Assembly: GCA_030141605.1 (NCBI GenBank) | Contig: JAQGDQ010000126.1 | Coordinates: forward strand, 412,501-474,500 | Length of the DNA stretch: 62,000 nucleotides | Source of the DNA: Tubiluchus corallicola | Taxonomy: Eukaryota > Priapulida > Priapulimorpha > Priapulimorphida > Tubiluchidae | Direction: 5' to 3' | In this document: one piece after another, positions 12,001-21,766 of the stretch | How positions within the stretch are numbered: the first letter of the stretch is position 1 | Layout: each line of letters opens with the position of its first letter | Program-made: the position numbers and the translations under genes | Notes under the pieces: generated by a model | Told to the model about the DNA's origin: nothing | The model's database searches: none | Seen by the model: only the letters and a program-made list of their open reading frames with translations

Positions 12001-12985
12001 AAACAAACAGCTGGTAGGTTGACCAAACAGTCTTATTTTGTAAGAATTTAATAACTTGTGCACACTTGTTACACTATCTTCCACATTATCTATTTGGCAA
12101 TACATACCAGTAGCTAATGACAGCAGAACTTCTAATGCCTTTCCATCTTCTACAATCTGTCTTGCATGCTCGTGAAATTTTCCAAACTCAACACGTATAT
12201 CATCATCTTTGACAAGAGCTCTTAATACTGCAGACACTTTATGCACAATGGCAGAATTTTCCTTATTCTCCTTCAGTATATTAATCAGTAATGTCACCAA
12301 GCCAATATTTACCAAGCACTGCCTGTTATTTTCGTGTTTTATACAGCAGTGCAGAATTACATCAAGTGTTGCAATTCTAATATCTGTCAAAGTTGACTTT
12401 AAGTTCTCACATAGAAACTCCATGCCATCAGGCTTAATGAGATCAGGTTGGCCATTAAATAAAGCTGCAAGAGTTTCTAATGACTGTTGAAGTAACTTCA
12501 CATTACTACCAGTACTTAGCTTGTGACAGCACTTCATTAGTACTGGATAAACATCATTTGAACCAGCACGGCATCGATGAGCAAGGTCGATATCACACTC
12601 TGTTTTTATGACATTCAGCCACTGCTTTACCAGTTCAGTATCTTCACTGTCTTCAAGATCTCCGGTGTCTGACGACGACTGAGAGCACCAGGTTCTAAGG
12701 GAATTTATTGCTTTCAATAATGAATCATCAGCAGTGTTGCTGTCATTTGTGGTAATGATATTCTTCAAATCAACACCCTAAAAGTAGTGCAAATAGGTTC
12801 TGACATACAGCTCAAAATATTGCACAAACTACATTCAGAAAAAATGACAAATGACTAATTTGGTTTACCTGCGCCACAAACTGTTGTCGTGCATCTTCTA
12901 CTGCTGCCTGTTTTTCCATATGAAACTCTTCTATATTCTCTTTAACAACTGCATCAAACGTGTCTTGTGTAATGCTTTTTGCCAT
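5887..12985 (-). CDS. ARMC6: Armadillo repeat-containing protein 6 (complete gene, six coding exons)
   Basis: Six exons join in phase: 12985-12869, 12777-12108, 11528-11380, 9803-9744, 7177-6968 and 6099-5887. They encode about 472 residues, close to the usual ARMC6 length. All introns have GT..AG borders. The start follows the conserved pattern: MAKSITQDTFDAVVKENIEEF matches the ARMC6 N-terminus (QETFDAAVRENIEEF in vertebrates). The middle contains NGQPDL, KHENNRQ and DDDIRVEFG, and the end reads AALRDLGCNIDLPEL, all family signatures. Armadillo repeats form a helical protein-binding superhelix; the molecular role of ARMC6 itself is poorly defined. It is transcribed away from the neighbouring OAT gene, with about 8.6 kb of transposon-filled DNA between start codons. 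The 5' UTR and promoter were not found. Confidence 0.93.
6968..7177 (-). CDS. ARMC6: ARMC6 coding exon 5
   Basis: A 210-base symmetric phase-0 exon, acceptor TTTCAG|GCA, donor CAG|GTGGGA. It encodes an armadillo repeat beginning ADIVDEGLVALVLHA and containing SVLSALSLRNVDNCKIIMDN, aligned with the vertebrate segment CFLALRKPDNSRIIVEGGG. Confidence 0.92.
7845..8255. mobile_element. hAT-type miniature element with perfect 8-bp target duplication
   Basis: A 411-bp element between two identical copies of GTCTAGTG (7837-7844 and 8256-8263). The left end is CAGAGGTCTCCAAAG. The right end reversed is CAGGGGTCCCAAAC. A CAG-start inverted repeat with an 8-bp duplication is the hAT superfamily signature. 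The interior has the repeated motif GTCGATAA and no transposase frame, so it is non-autonomous. It sits in the ARMC6 intron between coding exons 4 and 5. Confidence 0.88.
8264..9743. other. ARMC6: ARMC6 intron 4, remaining part
   Basis: Apart from the hAT element upstream, this intron is AT-rich. The segment 8690-8870 resembles the AT-rich 3' tail of a LINE on the minus strand, but no coding sequence is attached. No RNA gene seen. Confidence 0.4.
9744..9803 (-). CDS. ARMC6: ARMC6 coding exon 4 (20-codon micro-exon)
   Basis: A 60-base symmetric phase-0 exon encoding VLLKRAMGLLKVEARNDSIK. It fits the family segment ELVKQVLSTLRAIAGNDDVK and is flanked by TAAAG|GTT and AAG|GTATGG. It is supported by protein alignment and by the phase of both neighbours. 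Confidence 0.85.
9804..11379. other. ARMC6: ARMC6 intron 3 with an interspersed repeat copy
   Basis: No coding exon fits between exons 3 and 4. The segment 10322-10535 is a diverged copy of 38467-38690 in the same orientation. Around 10970-11060 the motif GAAGGATCATC occurs twice. Confidence 0.5.
10322..10535. repeat. Interspersed repeat, copy 1 (second copy near 38467)
   Basis: It shares with 38467-38690, in order, TTTCGCAAAC, GCAACNTGCT[CT]GTGGAAT, AAATTATGTT, CCATTAATTAAG, CTATTGTTT, ATCAGAA and ACTTTTTACTG. The two copies are in direct orientation about 28 kb apart. No terminal inverted repeat or coding frame was seen, and the family is unknown. Confidence 0.65.
11380..11528 (-). CDS. 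ARMC6: ARMC6 coding exon 3
   Basis: 149 bases, phase 1 to phase 0. The acceptor TTTTAG|GT completes a Gly codon. It encodes GNNIDERTVADVLLTVSTLA and VRDEYCKQISDNGGIKL, matching the ARMC6 segment with LSRLAIRNEFCQ. The donor is ATG|GTATTC. Confidence 0.88.
12108..12777 (-). CDS. ARMC6: ARMC6 coding exon 2 (main armadillo region)
   Basis: 670 bases, phase 0 to phase 1, acceptor TTTTAG|GGT, donor ACTG|GTATG. It encodes roughly residues 40-263, including an acidic linker (GDLEDSEDTEL) and the first armadillo repeats. It carries ALFNGQPDL and CCIKHENNRQCLVNIG, the best-conserved ARMC6 stretches in the window. Confidence 0.92.
12869..12985 (-). CDS. ARMC6: ARMC6 coding exon 1 (N-terminus)
   Basis: Thirty-nine codons from ATG at 12985-12983 to a CAG|GTAAAC donor, phase 0. 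The peptide ends RQQFVAQ and joins GVDLKNI in the next exon, as vertebrate ARMC6 reads SQGVDLSNI. A TTTTAG just upstream of the ATG could be an acceptor, so a separate 5' UTR exon is possible. Confidence 0.9.
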
Positions 12986-13564
12986 CACTAAAACCTAAGA
13001 TGCAGTAGTATGCACATGAAAAATCATTACTTGCATTACAGCTAAACAACACAAAATTAAATGATAAGCATTTGGTGCCATTGACTTTGCATGTCTTGCC
13101 GATGAAAGAGAAACAAAAATGTTACTTTTATTTGCTCTAGTCAGAGGAACTTTTCTGGCATCACCCATGGATTTCAGTTTTCTATAAGTACATATAATGA
13201 CATATGGCCAAGAGTGACTGTCTAGTTGGAAGCAGAGAATTGTCAGTAAATGGTAAAGTGTCAGAGTGGGCAGACCTTGTGAGTGGTAGCCCACCTGGTC
13301 CTTTGCTAAAACCTCTACAGTTACTTGTCTTTATTAATGACATTGATAAAAATGTGATCATAATGTCTTAAAGTTTGTAGATGACGTAAAACTTGTCAAG
13401 GATGTGGAATCACTTACAGGGACGCATCAATTCAACCAGACGAGTTACATTAGATATTTAACTAGAGTAGAGATTCGCAAACGTTGCTCAATAAAGAGAA
13501 ATGTAACTGCATATACATTGGCTAGTGTATTTGACAATAAAAAGTATGACTATGTCTGCCCAAT
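12986..13564. other. 5' flank of ARMC6
   Basis: No exon or obvious core promoter recognised. The block 13200-13420 reads on the plus strand somewhat like decayed LINE reverse transcriptase (GLLTLPLT-type and LLVFINDIDKNV-type peptides), but it is too broken to call. Confidence 0.35.
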
Positions 13565-15950
13565 CCAAACCCCGATCCCGACCACTTCAGATCAGATTAG
13601 ATTTATTCAATCTAAATATACAATTGTACATATACAATAAAAACTCACAAATATGATTAGCTAATGTTTCAGGAAGGAAGAAAGCCACCAGGCTTGAATG
13701 CAATATGGTGGTCCACATTAATTAGTTATTTCTGTTAAATTTACAAAAAGGATAAAAGCAAATGTAAGTAGTTTAAATGAAAAAGAATGTAAGTTGTTAG
13801 CATTAATAATCTCCGACGGTAAACTGTTCCAGATATCGATCACCCTGTTTGCAAAAGAGTATTTAAAGACATCAATACAACAATAATTCTTGTACAACTT
13901 GTAACTTGGCCCCTTAATCCAAGACTAGGCGCGTAAGCAAAAACATCGTTAAAATTTAATTCTATAAGTGCATGGCAAATTTTGTACACCATTTTCATAT
14001 CAAAAATAAAGCGTCTGGTTCCAAGAGCCTGTTTCAAAAGGTCCAGTCTACTAAAATAGATAACATAAGATAACCCACATTTCGCATATAACCTTTTGTA
14101 ACACATCTTTGTACTCGCTCGATTTTATCAATCACAGTAACATTATGAGAATTCCATACAGGGGTGCAATACTCCAACAAAGGTCAAACGAATGACTTAT
14201 TCGATGTTACAAGAGCGTCAATGTTTTTCGTAACAAAGCAATGCAAAATCATATTTGCTACTTCAAAGGCTTTGGTGACCTGCTCAATACAGTAAATTGA
14301 AATTTTAGGTCTGAACACACTGTAACACCTAAATCTCTACAATTAGTATTCACTGGAAAAGGTGTGTAGTTTAAGACATACTGAAAATGAGGATTACAGT
14401 GTCCTATGTGAATAAGTACACACTTATGAGCTGCAATAGTAAGCTGCCATTTGTTGGCCTATTCTGCAAAAGTTTTGACTAAGACTCTGATTGCCATCAG
14501 ATGTTACAAAAAGTTTAACATCATCAGCATATAACTTAACAAAGACCGAGTTCAAATTATCAGGCAAATCATTTATATACAGTGAAGATAATATTGGTCC
14601 TAATATGGAACCCTTGGCTGTGCCCGAAAGAACTCTTTTGTATTTAGAGAACTTGGAACCTACACGTACACACTGGTTATGATTAGATAAAAATGCAGAA
14701 ATCCATTCTAAGGGATCATCAGAAATGACGCATGCAACTAATTTACATAATAGCTTGTACAACAGAATCAAAAGCTTTGGCAAAGTCCACATATATGACA
14801 CCAACGTTTTTCCCTCCGTATAAGAAGTTACTCCATTCGATCGTGCATTCTATCAAATGAGTACAAATGGATTTAGCCTTTAAAAAACCGTGCTGTGCTT
14901 TTGTGATAAGTTTATTAGTTAACAAGTAATGCAACAATTCATTTTTAATGCACGTTTCATTGCTTTGCAGGCAACACAAATTAATGAAATTGGTCGATAA
15001 TTACGGGGGTCTGACGTGTCACATTTTTTTTAAAAACAGGGACGATATCTGCATTTAACCAAACCATAGACAGAGTAGGGAACAAAAAAATATTTCAAAA
15101 ATCGCACTCAGAGGAGCCGCTAAGTAATGGGCAAGTTTAGAAAACAAAATGCTTGGTAAGCCATCTGGGGCGTGATTGCATTTGGTTTTCAAATTTTTTA
15201 AAACGTGGTACACATTTTGTATAGAAAAGTGTACATTAACTTTAAAATATCACGTGGTACTTTACTATTCATAATTTGCGCTACATTGGTATCCTTGGTA
15301 AAATTGTCACCTACAAAGATATTAGATAAAATATCACCTTTAGCATAGTCTTCAACCACAGTGGCATCATTAAATTTAAGAAGTGCAATACCACTCCTAA
15401 AAGAGTGCTTCGAGTTAACATATTGGAAGACTGCATCCGAGTTACAAGAATTTAATATTTTATTCTCTTTGATGCATTTGGAGCGAAAACTAACTCTGGA
15501 CAGAGATGAGGCACATTTTTTATATTCAATTAAGCCAAAGGACATATGTCTGCGACGCCCGAGAAGCTTTTTTCTTTGTTGTAATAATTTTACATAGTTT
15601 GGATGCAACTTTTTCTTTGACTTAAATTTCCGAAAAAGAACAAACTTTTTTATACTCTCACCCACTACGCTATAAAAACAGTTCCACAGATCATTCACAG
15701 CTGCATAGGGTACAAAGTTCTAATATATGTTATACAGAAAATTGGCAAAACTGTCATAATCAGCATGTACAAAATCAAAATAACTGCTATCTTCATAAAC
15801 GACCTTATCTGGGGCTTCAATTTTAAAACTTGATCACAAACCCCTAAAAATTCTGACTTAAAACTCAACTGAAATCCCAAATGCCGATCCTGAACCATTG
15901 ATTCCGATCGTAACCTCAAGCCTATCACGAACCTTGAACACACTAATTAA
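13565..15950 (-). mobile_element. CR1/Jockey-type LINE, 5'-truncated and broken
   Basis: Minus-strand fragments appear in the order of a non-LTR retrotransposon ORF2. 15943-15198 holds the linker between endonuclease and reverse transcriptase (basic KSKKKLHPNYVKLLQQRKKL). 14979-14424 holds the reverse transcriptase, with YVDFAKAFDSV, GSILGPILSSLYINDLPDN and the catalytic box YADDVKLF. 14106-13840 holds the C-terminal segment (FSRLDLLKQA, FDMKMVYKICHAL). The 3' end lies near 13565, with a short GATCAGATTAGAT-like terminal repeat. Frameshifts and stops separate the parts, so it is inactive. A related copy lies at 43848-44935. Confidence 0.85.
14424..14979 (-). pseudogene. LINE reverse transcriptase domain (broken)
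   Basis: Two overlapping minus-strand frames cover RT blocks. The upstream one has LTNKLITKAQHGFLKAKSI, the HGF motif, and VDFAKAFDSV, the first catalytic Asp. The downstream one has the GSxLGPxL block, INDLPDN and YADD. The frame changes near 14750, which breaks the domain. The catalytic Asp pair of YADD is intact. Confidence 0.85.
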
Positions 15951-16839
15951 TGGTTTATTTCCAAACATTAAATAAATTCAACATTTCCATATTTTAATGC
16001 AGTTTGGTTTTGAAATTTGTAAGGATGCAGCAAATATTCCACGGGAAGATATGGAACTGTCAGTCAATTCCAATTTGTGCAGTCTGGATCATAGCAATGG
16101 CCCTTTCCCATAACTCTTGCTACTTTCAGTAAAATTTGCAAATAAAGTCTCATTTTCAATCGCGAATGGCAATTCCATGTGATCAGCAAATAACACATTT
16201 GATAGATTCAGAGCATATCGAAATGGTGTAAAGTATAATTACCAGCACTGAATTCATGACAGAATACTCAAAGAAGAAAAGAAAAAAGCTAGCACATCTA
16301 ATCAAATTGATTTCACTGGTATGAAAGAAGAAAAACAGTGTAATTTAATCTCGCAATCACTATGTCTGCTTACAGCTTGCTGGCGAAGTATAAACGGTTT
16401 TTGACGGATTCTAATGAACGATTTATGAAATGAGCCAGATTTGGTGCTTCAACAGTCTGACCAATGGGGTGAATTTCTAGGGCCGACAACACGAGAAGGG
16501 AAGAAATGGGCCCTGAAATCATTGTGAGAATGTCGTAGAAATTATTTAGAGTTGTCTACGAAGCACGTAATACTAATGCCTAATGGTTTAGAAAAGAAAT
16601 TGTCACCAAGTAAAATAGTCACTAATGATTTGGTACTACTGCAAAGATGATCACGATAAAACCTTGTACCACTGAACAACCAGGGGCTACATAAATAAAG
16701 TACGTAAAGTAGTTGAAATATGTACTTTACCAGAAAGGCGTTCAGTAACGCAGTGATTAAAAGGAAGATCACAAAAGAACAGCGACCGAATTTTGAAAAG
16801 TACAGTAAAGAGCGAAGCTACACACATTGCATGCGCATT
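15951..16839. other. Spacer, no gene recognised
   Basis: No host exon seen. On the minus strand 16800-16400 gives fragments such as FCDLPFNHCVTERLSGK that hint at another decayed retroelement end. The evidence is too weak to name it. Confidence 0.3.
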
Positions 16840-17251
16840 CTAATGTAGGGAGCCAAGTAGCCCACTAGCCCAAGTAGACCAATTGGCGTACTTGGGCTAG
16901 CCCAAGTAGGACACTAGAGACAGGTCGCGAATTGAGTCGTTAAGTGTATTGACACCATCCGTTGTCCTTGTTTATGTAATAATAATAATTAAAAACGTTA
17001 GTACACGTTGAATAATTTATTATACATCTAATAAAATAAAAGAATTTTATTCTGAGCTGGTAGAACGGACAATATTAAATTTGGTTTCGATATTAATGTT
17101 ATTGAAGTGAAAAAACCACTTTTTTGCGAATATAAACATTTGCTTAAGGTATATCATTTTTGATTTTGTCTCACTTCACAAACAGAGATCCGTTTCACTA
17201 CCTCTTGGGCAAATAATTGTTTTCTTATAAGTAAACGTTTTAGCGATCTAT

Positions 17252-17366
17252 GTGTCCTACATGGGCTAGCGAGCCATGTAGGACAGTGTCATACATGAGC
17301 TAGCGAGCCATTTAGGACAGTGTCCTACATGGACTAGCGAGCCATGTAGGACAGTGCCCTACATGT
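17252..17366. repeat. 34-bp tandem repeat of palindromic units
   Basis: Units start at 17252, 17286 and 17320, with a partial unit at 17354, so the period is exactly 34. Each unit reads GTCCTACATGG, a GCTAGC-type centre, then CCATGTAGGAC, so each is itself nearly palindromic. The motif is the same one found at the ends of the surrounding element. Confidence 0.9.
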
Positions 17367-17574
17367 TACAATACTACTGATAATATTTAAAGTAATTATC
17401 TTTGCTTTTCCTAAATGTTAAAAATTACTTTTTGGTGTTGTGAAGGCTTAGCAGCATCTGTCTCATTTTTAAATTTGCAATTATTTCTGTAATAACTGTG
17501 TGCAGAGTTTCACTCTTTAAAGCATTAGATACTAGGTTTAATGATATGATGATATTAATGGAGCTAATCATAAT

Positions 17575-18065
17575 CAGCGGCGGATTATGATTTTATGGGC
17601 CTTAGGCTTGAGCTTGGAACGGGCCTTTTAAATGTTGCTACACTGCTGAGCTGACGTGTTTTTGTGGAGCTCTCGTCGTTTGTAAAGGATGACAAATTAA
17701 ACAATTTATCACTGATGCATATTGAGTCAGATATGTTGAAAAAAATGGACTTTTCAGAAATTATAACTGACTTTGTCCCCAGAAAAATTCGGAAACTGAA
17801 ATTTTGAACTTAAACTTAAACTGTGTAAACGTTAATTGTGTAAACTTAAATTGTGTAAACTTGATTTGTGTAAACCCGATTTGAAATATAGTGACTGACT
17901 TTTGAAAAAAAACTTTTTTCTATATTTTATTTTGGCGGGCCCCTTGCTCTTTTGTCAATTTATTTTTTTACAACAAAAATTTTTTTTTATTTTATTTTGC
18001 CGGGCCCCTTTTGATCCCGGGCCTTAGGCTTCAGCCTATTCAGCCTATAGGGCTATCCGCTACAG
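17575..18065. mobile_element. hAT-like non-autonomous element nested in the CTAA-flanked element
   Basis: 491 bp between identical 8-bp copies of ATCATAAT (17567-17574 and 18066-18073). The left end is CAGCGGCGGATTATG. The right end reversed is CTGTAGCGGATAGCC. Both ends also carry GGGCCTTAGGCTT-type sequence, and an internal GGGCCCCTT motif is duplicated near 17937 and 18003. The 8-bp duplication and CAG-like end point to hAT. No transposase. It inserted after the surrounding element. Confidence 0.85.
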
Positions 18066-18914
18066 ATCATAATGATGAAATTATTGTAAAAAATGCATTT
18101 GTAAATTGCCAAGTGCTAAATGAGCTGCTTTGTTACCAAACAAACTCTCGTTCAGTGAACGAGTTACAAATATCATCGCAAAACAATACCTGCGTACTGC
18201 ATGCTGAGTTAAACACCTGATCAAGCAAGTTTTTATGACGCCAAACTGGCGACAACTCAACCAACAAGCACAATTTTTAATAAAATGAAGAAACTTTCGC
18301 AGAATTTTTAAAAATTTGACAAAATTACCGATTCTCGACAAAAATCGCTAGTGTCCTACTTGGGCTGCCCGTGTCGGACACTACTTTTAGCACATGGTTT
18401 TACCGGAAGTGTCCTACTTGGGCTAGTGGATTACTCGGCTCCCTACACTAACAATCAGTCAATCACCAGCAACTTCGCAAGTGAATTTTTCGAAGATTTC
18501 TTGTCTTTCTCTAGTAGTGGTGGGCTGAATATCGTGTTGTGTTTATTAATATTATAGTAATTATAATAGCCAATTAGGTATAACTGTTAATATAATTGGT
18601 AACTCACTGTTTGAAGTAAGTACACCTTGATTGCCATCTCTGATGAACGCCCGTTTTGCTATTAAATGTCTACTTTTGGGTCTAAGAAGCCTTCAATCGT
18701 TAATTTAAAAACAGCTAAACTGAAAGTCACATCAGCCGTCTGGTATGGTGCACGGTAAAAATGGCACAGGAAAATGGTGCAAATAGAAAAGTAGGTAAAA
18801 ATTGCACATTATTTTGACGCATTTGATTTCTGTAATAAAACTAGAATGCGCTCAGTAGGAAGCACATCTCTGCCAAAGCCAATCCTCAATTTATTCATAT
18901 GATTTTTTTTATTA

Positions 18915-19886
18915 CAGTAGGCGCCGCTTAATAGACTCAGTTTGGCTCTGACGTGTTTTGATCCAATTAACCGACTGAACCCGTTAACCGACGCGTGTAG
19001 TATTACTGGTATGTAGTATAAGTCATGAACTTAGGATGCACTGCAAAGGTTTTTAATGAATTTTAGAAACGAGTAATGCGTAAATTCTTTTGTGTAGTTA
19101 ATAATTAGAAAAAATATTTTAAAATATTAGTTTATATAAGTGAATTAGTGAATTAGCAATAAATTAAAAAGTATACTTTTCGAAATCACGCAAGTTTGTT
19201 TATTTGCAAAAATTACAAAAATTCCTTCAAAGTCGGTTGCTTCATTTTCTCGCAAAGAAGTTGGCTTACAGAGTTATCAAAATTATAAAAACGTTGAAAA
19301 TCTGTTGCCATGTGATGCATGTATTCTGTAAAACATTTAGTGCTTGGCGTGCTTGAGCTGCAGTTGGTGGTGCCCTTGTTTCCTCGCCAGTGGTTTTGAT
19401 GGTTTCTATAGGTTTCATCGGTTATTTGTGATGTGGCCTGAATGGAGAGCTTCAAAAGGAAACCTCTAGACAAGTGATTAAATGTTTAACTTCCAGAAAT
19501 TATTTGTGTAACAAGGTTAATTGCAGTGGACGAGCGGGTCACAGATTTAAAGCAAAACCTTTACACTAGCGTATTAGCGCATGATAAACGTGCATGATTG
19601 CAAACAAAACGGTACTTAATATGATTGTTTCGACATATGTTATAGTGCACAAAAGCGAAGTAAGGATGACATAAAAGTAGTAAAGGCTCTTTGGGCACAT
19701 GCAAATGTCTTATTTTAAATACGTGAAGGAAAAATATTGAATCAGTTATGCAGAGTTATTTGAGTTAATTATCCGCACTTTTTAAGCACATTAGAATAGG
19801 AGATAGGAGCGGCCCATACTAGGCGTTTTTGTGTCAGTTAAGCGATTGAGTCTATTAGCCATGAGCCAAATAAATAGCGCCTAGTG
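18915..19886 (-). mobile_element. CAG..CTG DNA transposon, copy A (pogo-like by its ends)
   Basis: 972 bp flanked by TA on both sides. The left end is CAGTAGGCGCCGCTTAATAG and the right end reversed is CACTAGGCGCTATTTATTTG. A CAG-type start with TA duplication is typical of pogo/Tigger elements in the Tc1/mariner group, which is an inference from the ends only. By comparison with copy B its 5' end is at 19886, so it lies on the minus strand. A short frame at 19473-19213 ends in TLKEFL, possibly a leftover C-terminus, but no catalytic motif is visible. Confidence 0.75.
19213..19473 (-). pseudogene. Short open frame inside transposon copy A
   Basis: Eighty-six codons, no recognised domain. It ends in KMKQPTLKEFL followed by a stop. 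The same tail is seen in copy B, where about 23070-23120 reads a similar LNEFL end, so this part was once shared by the family. It may be the end of a degraded transposase or chance. Confidence 0.35.
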
Positions 19887-20652
19887 TAAAAAAAATAACA
19901 TAAAGATAGCAAACATACAAAAATGTACCTGTATTGGTATTATATAAACTAGTAAAAAACTCACAAAAGATTTATAATCAATAATGCATGAATGTTTCAC
20001 ATAGTTTTTATCCACCTTTTTAACCATTAATTCTGGCAATAGTAATAGCTGACTGAGTAATATATACATACCAAGTCACCTTATAAGGCCATTCACATCA
20101 TAAGCAAAGGTTATACACAGTTTTACAAGCAAGAATTTCTCGAATTGGAAATGGAACTAACTCGTAGTTGTTTTGTCCAGGTGGAGATAATAAAAAAGAA
20201 GTACTAAACGCTCCCTATGAATGTTTTTTTGTACACTGTATTCGGTCAAGTTTTGCGAAAAAAGAACTAGTGAAAAGATCACAAACTTTCTTGGAAATTT
20301 GTTAGACAGTTTTTGCATAATGGGCTTACTGCCATAGCAGACAAAAAACAACCAAATCGAACAGACAAACAAACAAACTGTGTTGAAGCATAACTTCCTT
20401 GGTGCAGAGGTAAAAATATCTAAAATAATTATCCCCCACTGTAACCCTAACCCTAAACGCATATTTTACAAAGCATGCCATTTTTTCCTGTGTCATTGTT
20501 ACCAGTGACATTTTTACCTACATTTGTATTTGTGCTATTTTACCTGTGCCATTTATACCATGCCATTTTTTCCTGTGCCATTGTTACCTGTGCCATTCTC
20601 ACCAAATTTTCCATTTGTGCAATTTTTTCTGTACCATTTTTACCGTACATTA

Positions 20653-21590
20653 CAATCAACGACAAATGCTTCCTGAAATTTCAGTTTTAAAAATCTTTGA
20701 GTAACTGGGTCTAACGATGTCAAATTTAATGATCATATTGCTGAACTAGAAAAGAAAACCAATAGACATACTGCCTATTGGTATGACAAAGTGAACAGTA
20801 ATCATTATAGATTCATCTGTCATTTTGCCTTTATATTTGCCATAGTCAATGCAATGTCTTAAAGCAATTCAGAAACATTGTATTTGCTTAATGCATTATA
20901 TTGATTTATCGTCTTTGTCTTCTCTAGAACAAAGGCATAACACAGTAACTCTATTGATTTGGTAAATGCACATAATATTTTAAGTGATAGTGCCATATTG
21001 CAGTTAATTGATTTCTTTTCTAGACCTTTCCATTTGCTTCGGAGACACCCTGATAAACTTTTTTGCCACAATGTTAGAACTAATGTATGTAGTCTAACTA
21101 GTATACCTATTTAACTGCATGTGATCAGCTAAAAGATTTGAGTTTGCATGTAATATATCTAGAACATCGCTGACATACAACAAAAATAAAATTAGAACCA
21201 GAATTGAATCAGGGGAACTCCACACCTCACTAGATCGCATTCAGAAATACCACTTCTGCCTTTTATTACCTAGAAATTATACTTTTAAGTACCACTCATA
21301 GAATACTTAATATTGTTTTCTAAACAGCAAACGAAGTCCACATTATTATTCTGGTGAATTCAAATTATAGTCTTTTGTAATTTTATATGTAAAGCAATGT
21401 TGCTGTTGGATTTCCTAAATTGTGTTCATTCCTTGTTCATTCACAACTGAAGATCTAACGTTGAAGACTGTGAAGTACTTAAGCAAACCAGTGAATAAAT
21501 TCAATGTGAGAATAAATTTCTGCACCTGTTCACTGTTAAGCTTCAATGTTAAGGCTTGTGTTGTAATAATCATAATCGTTTGTTTTGTAG
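20653..21590. other. 5' flank of OAT
   Basis: AT-rich; no coding exon. Minus-strand fragments near 21071-20859 and plus-strand peptides near 21130-21260 resemble badly decayed LINE reverse transcriptase. The sequence TTTTGTAG at 21583-21590 could be a splice acceptor just before the OAT start codon, so the OAT promoter and a 5' UTR exon may lie upstream here, but I could not locate them. Confidence 0.35.
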
Positions 21591-21597
21591 ATTAACT

Positions 21598-21766
21598 ATG
21601 ATGCTCCTGAAATTTGTGCGTTCGACTCCTATCAGTAAAGTATTCATTCGGTCATACAGTGCTGCTACTGCTGCTACTACTACAGCAAAAGAGGTGTTTG
21701 AAAGAGAGGATAAATATGGAGCTCATAATTATGCCCCTATTCCTGTTGCTCTATGTAAAGGCCAAG
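21598..21766 (+). CDS. OAT: OAT coding exon 1 (targeting peptide)
   Basis: 169 bases, ending in phase 1 at CAAG|GTATAA. Two consecutive ATGs open the frame (21598 and 21601). The first is chosen because no in-frame ATG lies between it and the possible acceptor at 21590. It encodes [14 protein letters not shown], an Ala/Thr-rich linker, then [19 protein letters not shown]. Confidence 0.92.

Larger units (their letters stand above)
16844..18447. mobile_element. Palindrome-rich DNA element with CTAA flanks
   Basis: The ends are inverted repeats. The left end is TGTAGGGAGCCAAGTAGCCC and the right end reversed is TGTAGGGAGCCGAGTAATCC, each followed by ACTAGCCCAAGTAG. Both sides are flanked by CTAA (16840-16843 and 18448-18451), a likely 4-bp target duplication. 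Total length is 1604 bp including a nested 491-bp hAT element. The motif GTCCTAC(A/T)TGGGCTAG recurs at both ends and internally, and 16889-16908 is a perfect 20-bp palindrome. There is no transposase, so it is non-autonomous. The superfamily is not assigned. Confidence 0.75.
18748..20652. mobile_element. Candidate element with inverted arrays of a GGTAAAAATGGCAC motif
   Basis: 18749-18812 contains GGTAAAAATGGCACAGG and relatives. 20474-20650 contains many copies of its reverse complement (TTACCTGTGCCATTTTT type, about 17-20 bp spacing). The outermost motifs, TGCACGGTAAAAATGG on the left and TGTACGGTAAAAATGG on the right when reversed, are alike, as expected of element ends. The CAG..CTG transposon copy at 18915-19886 lies inside. 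Exact ends and target duplication were not determined. Confidence 0.45.

Noticed and set aside
20441-20460. Telomere-like GTAACCCTAACCCTAAAC
   Set aside because: Only about two and a half units; too short to indicate a telomere or an interstitial telomeric array.
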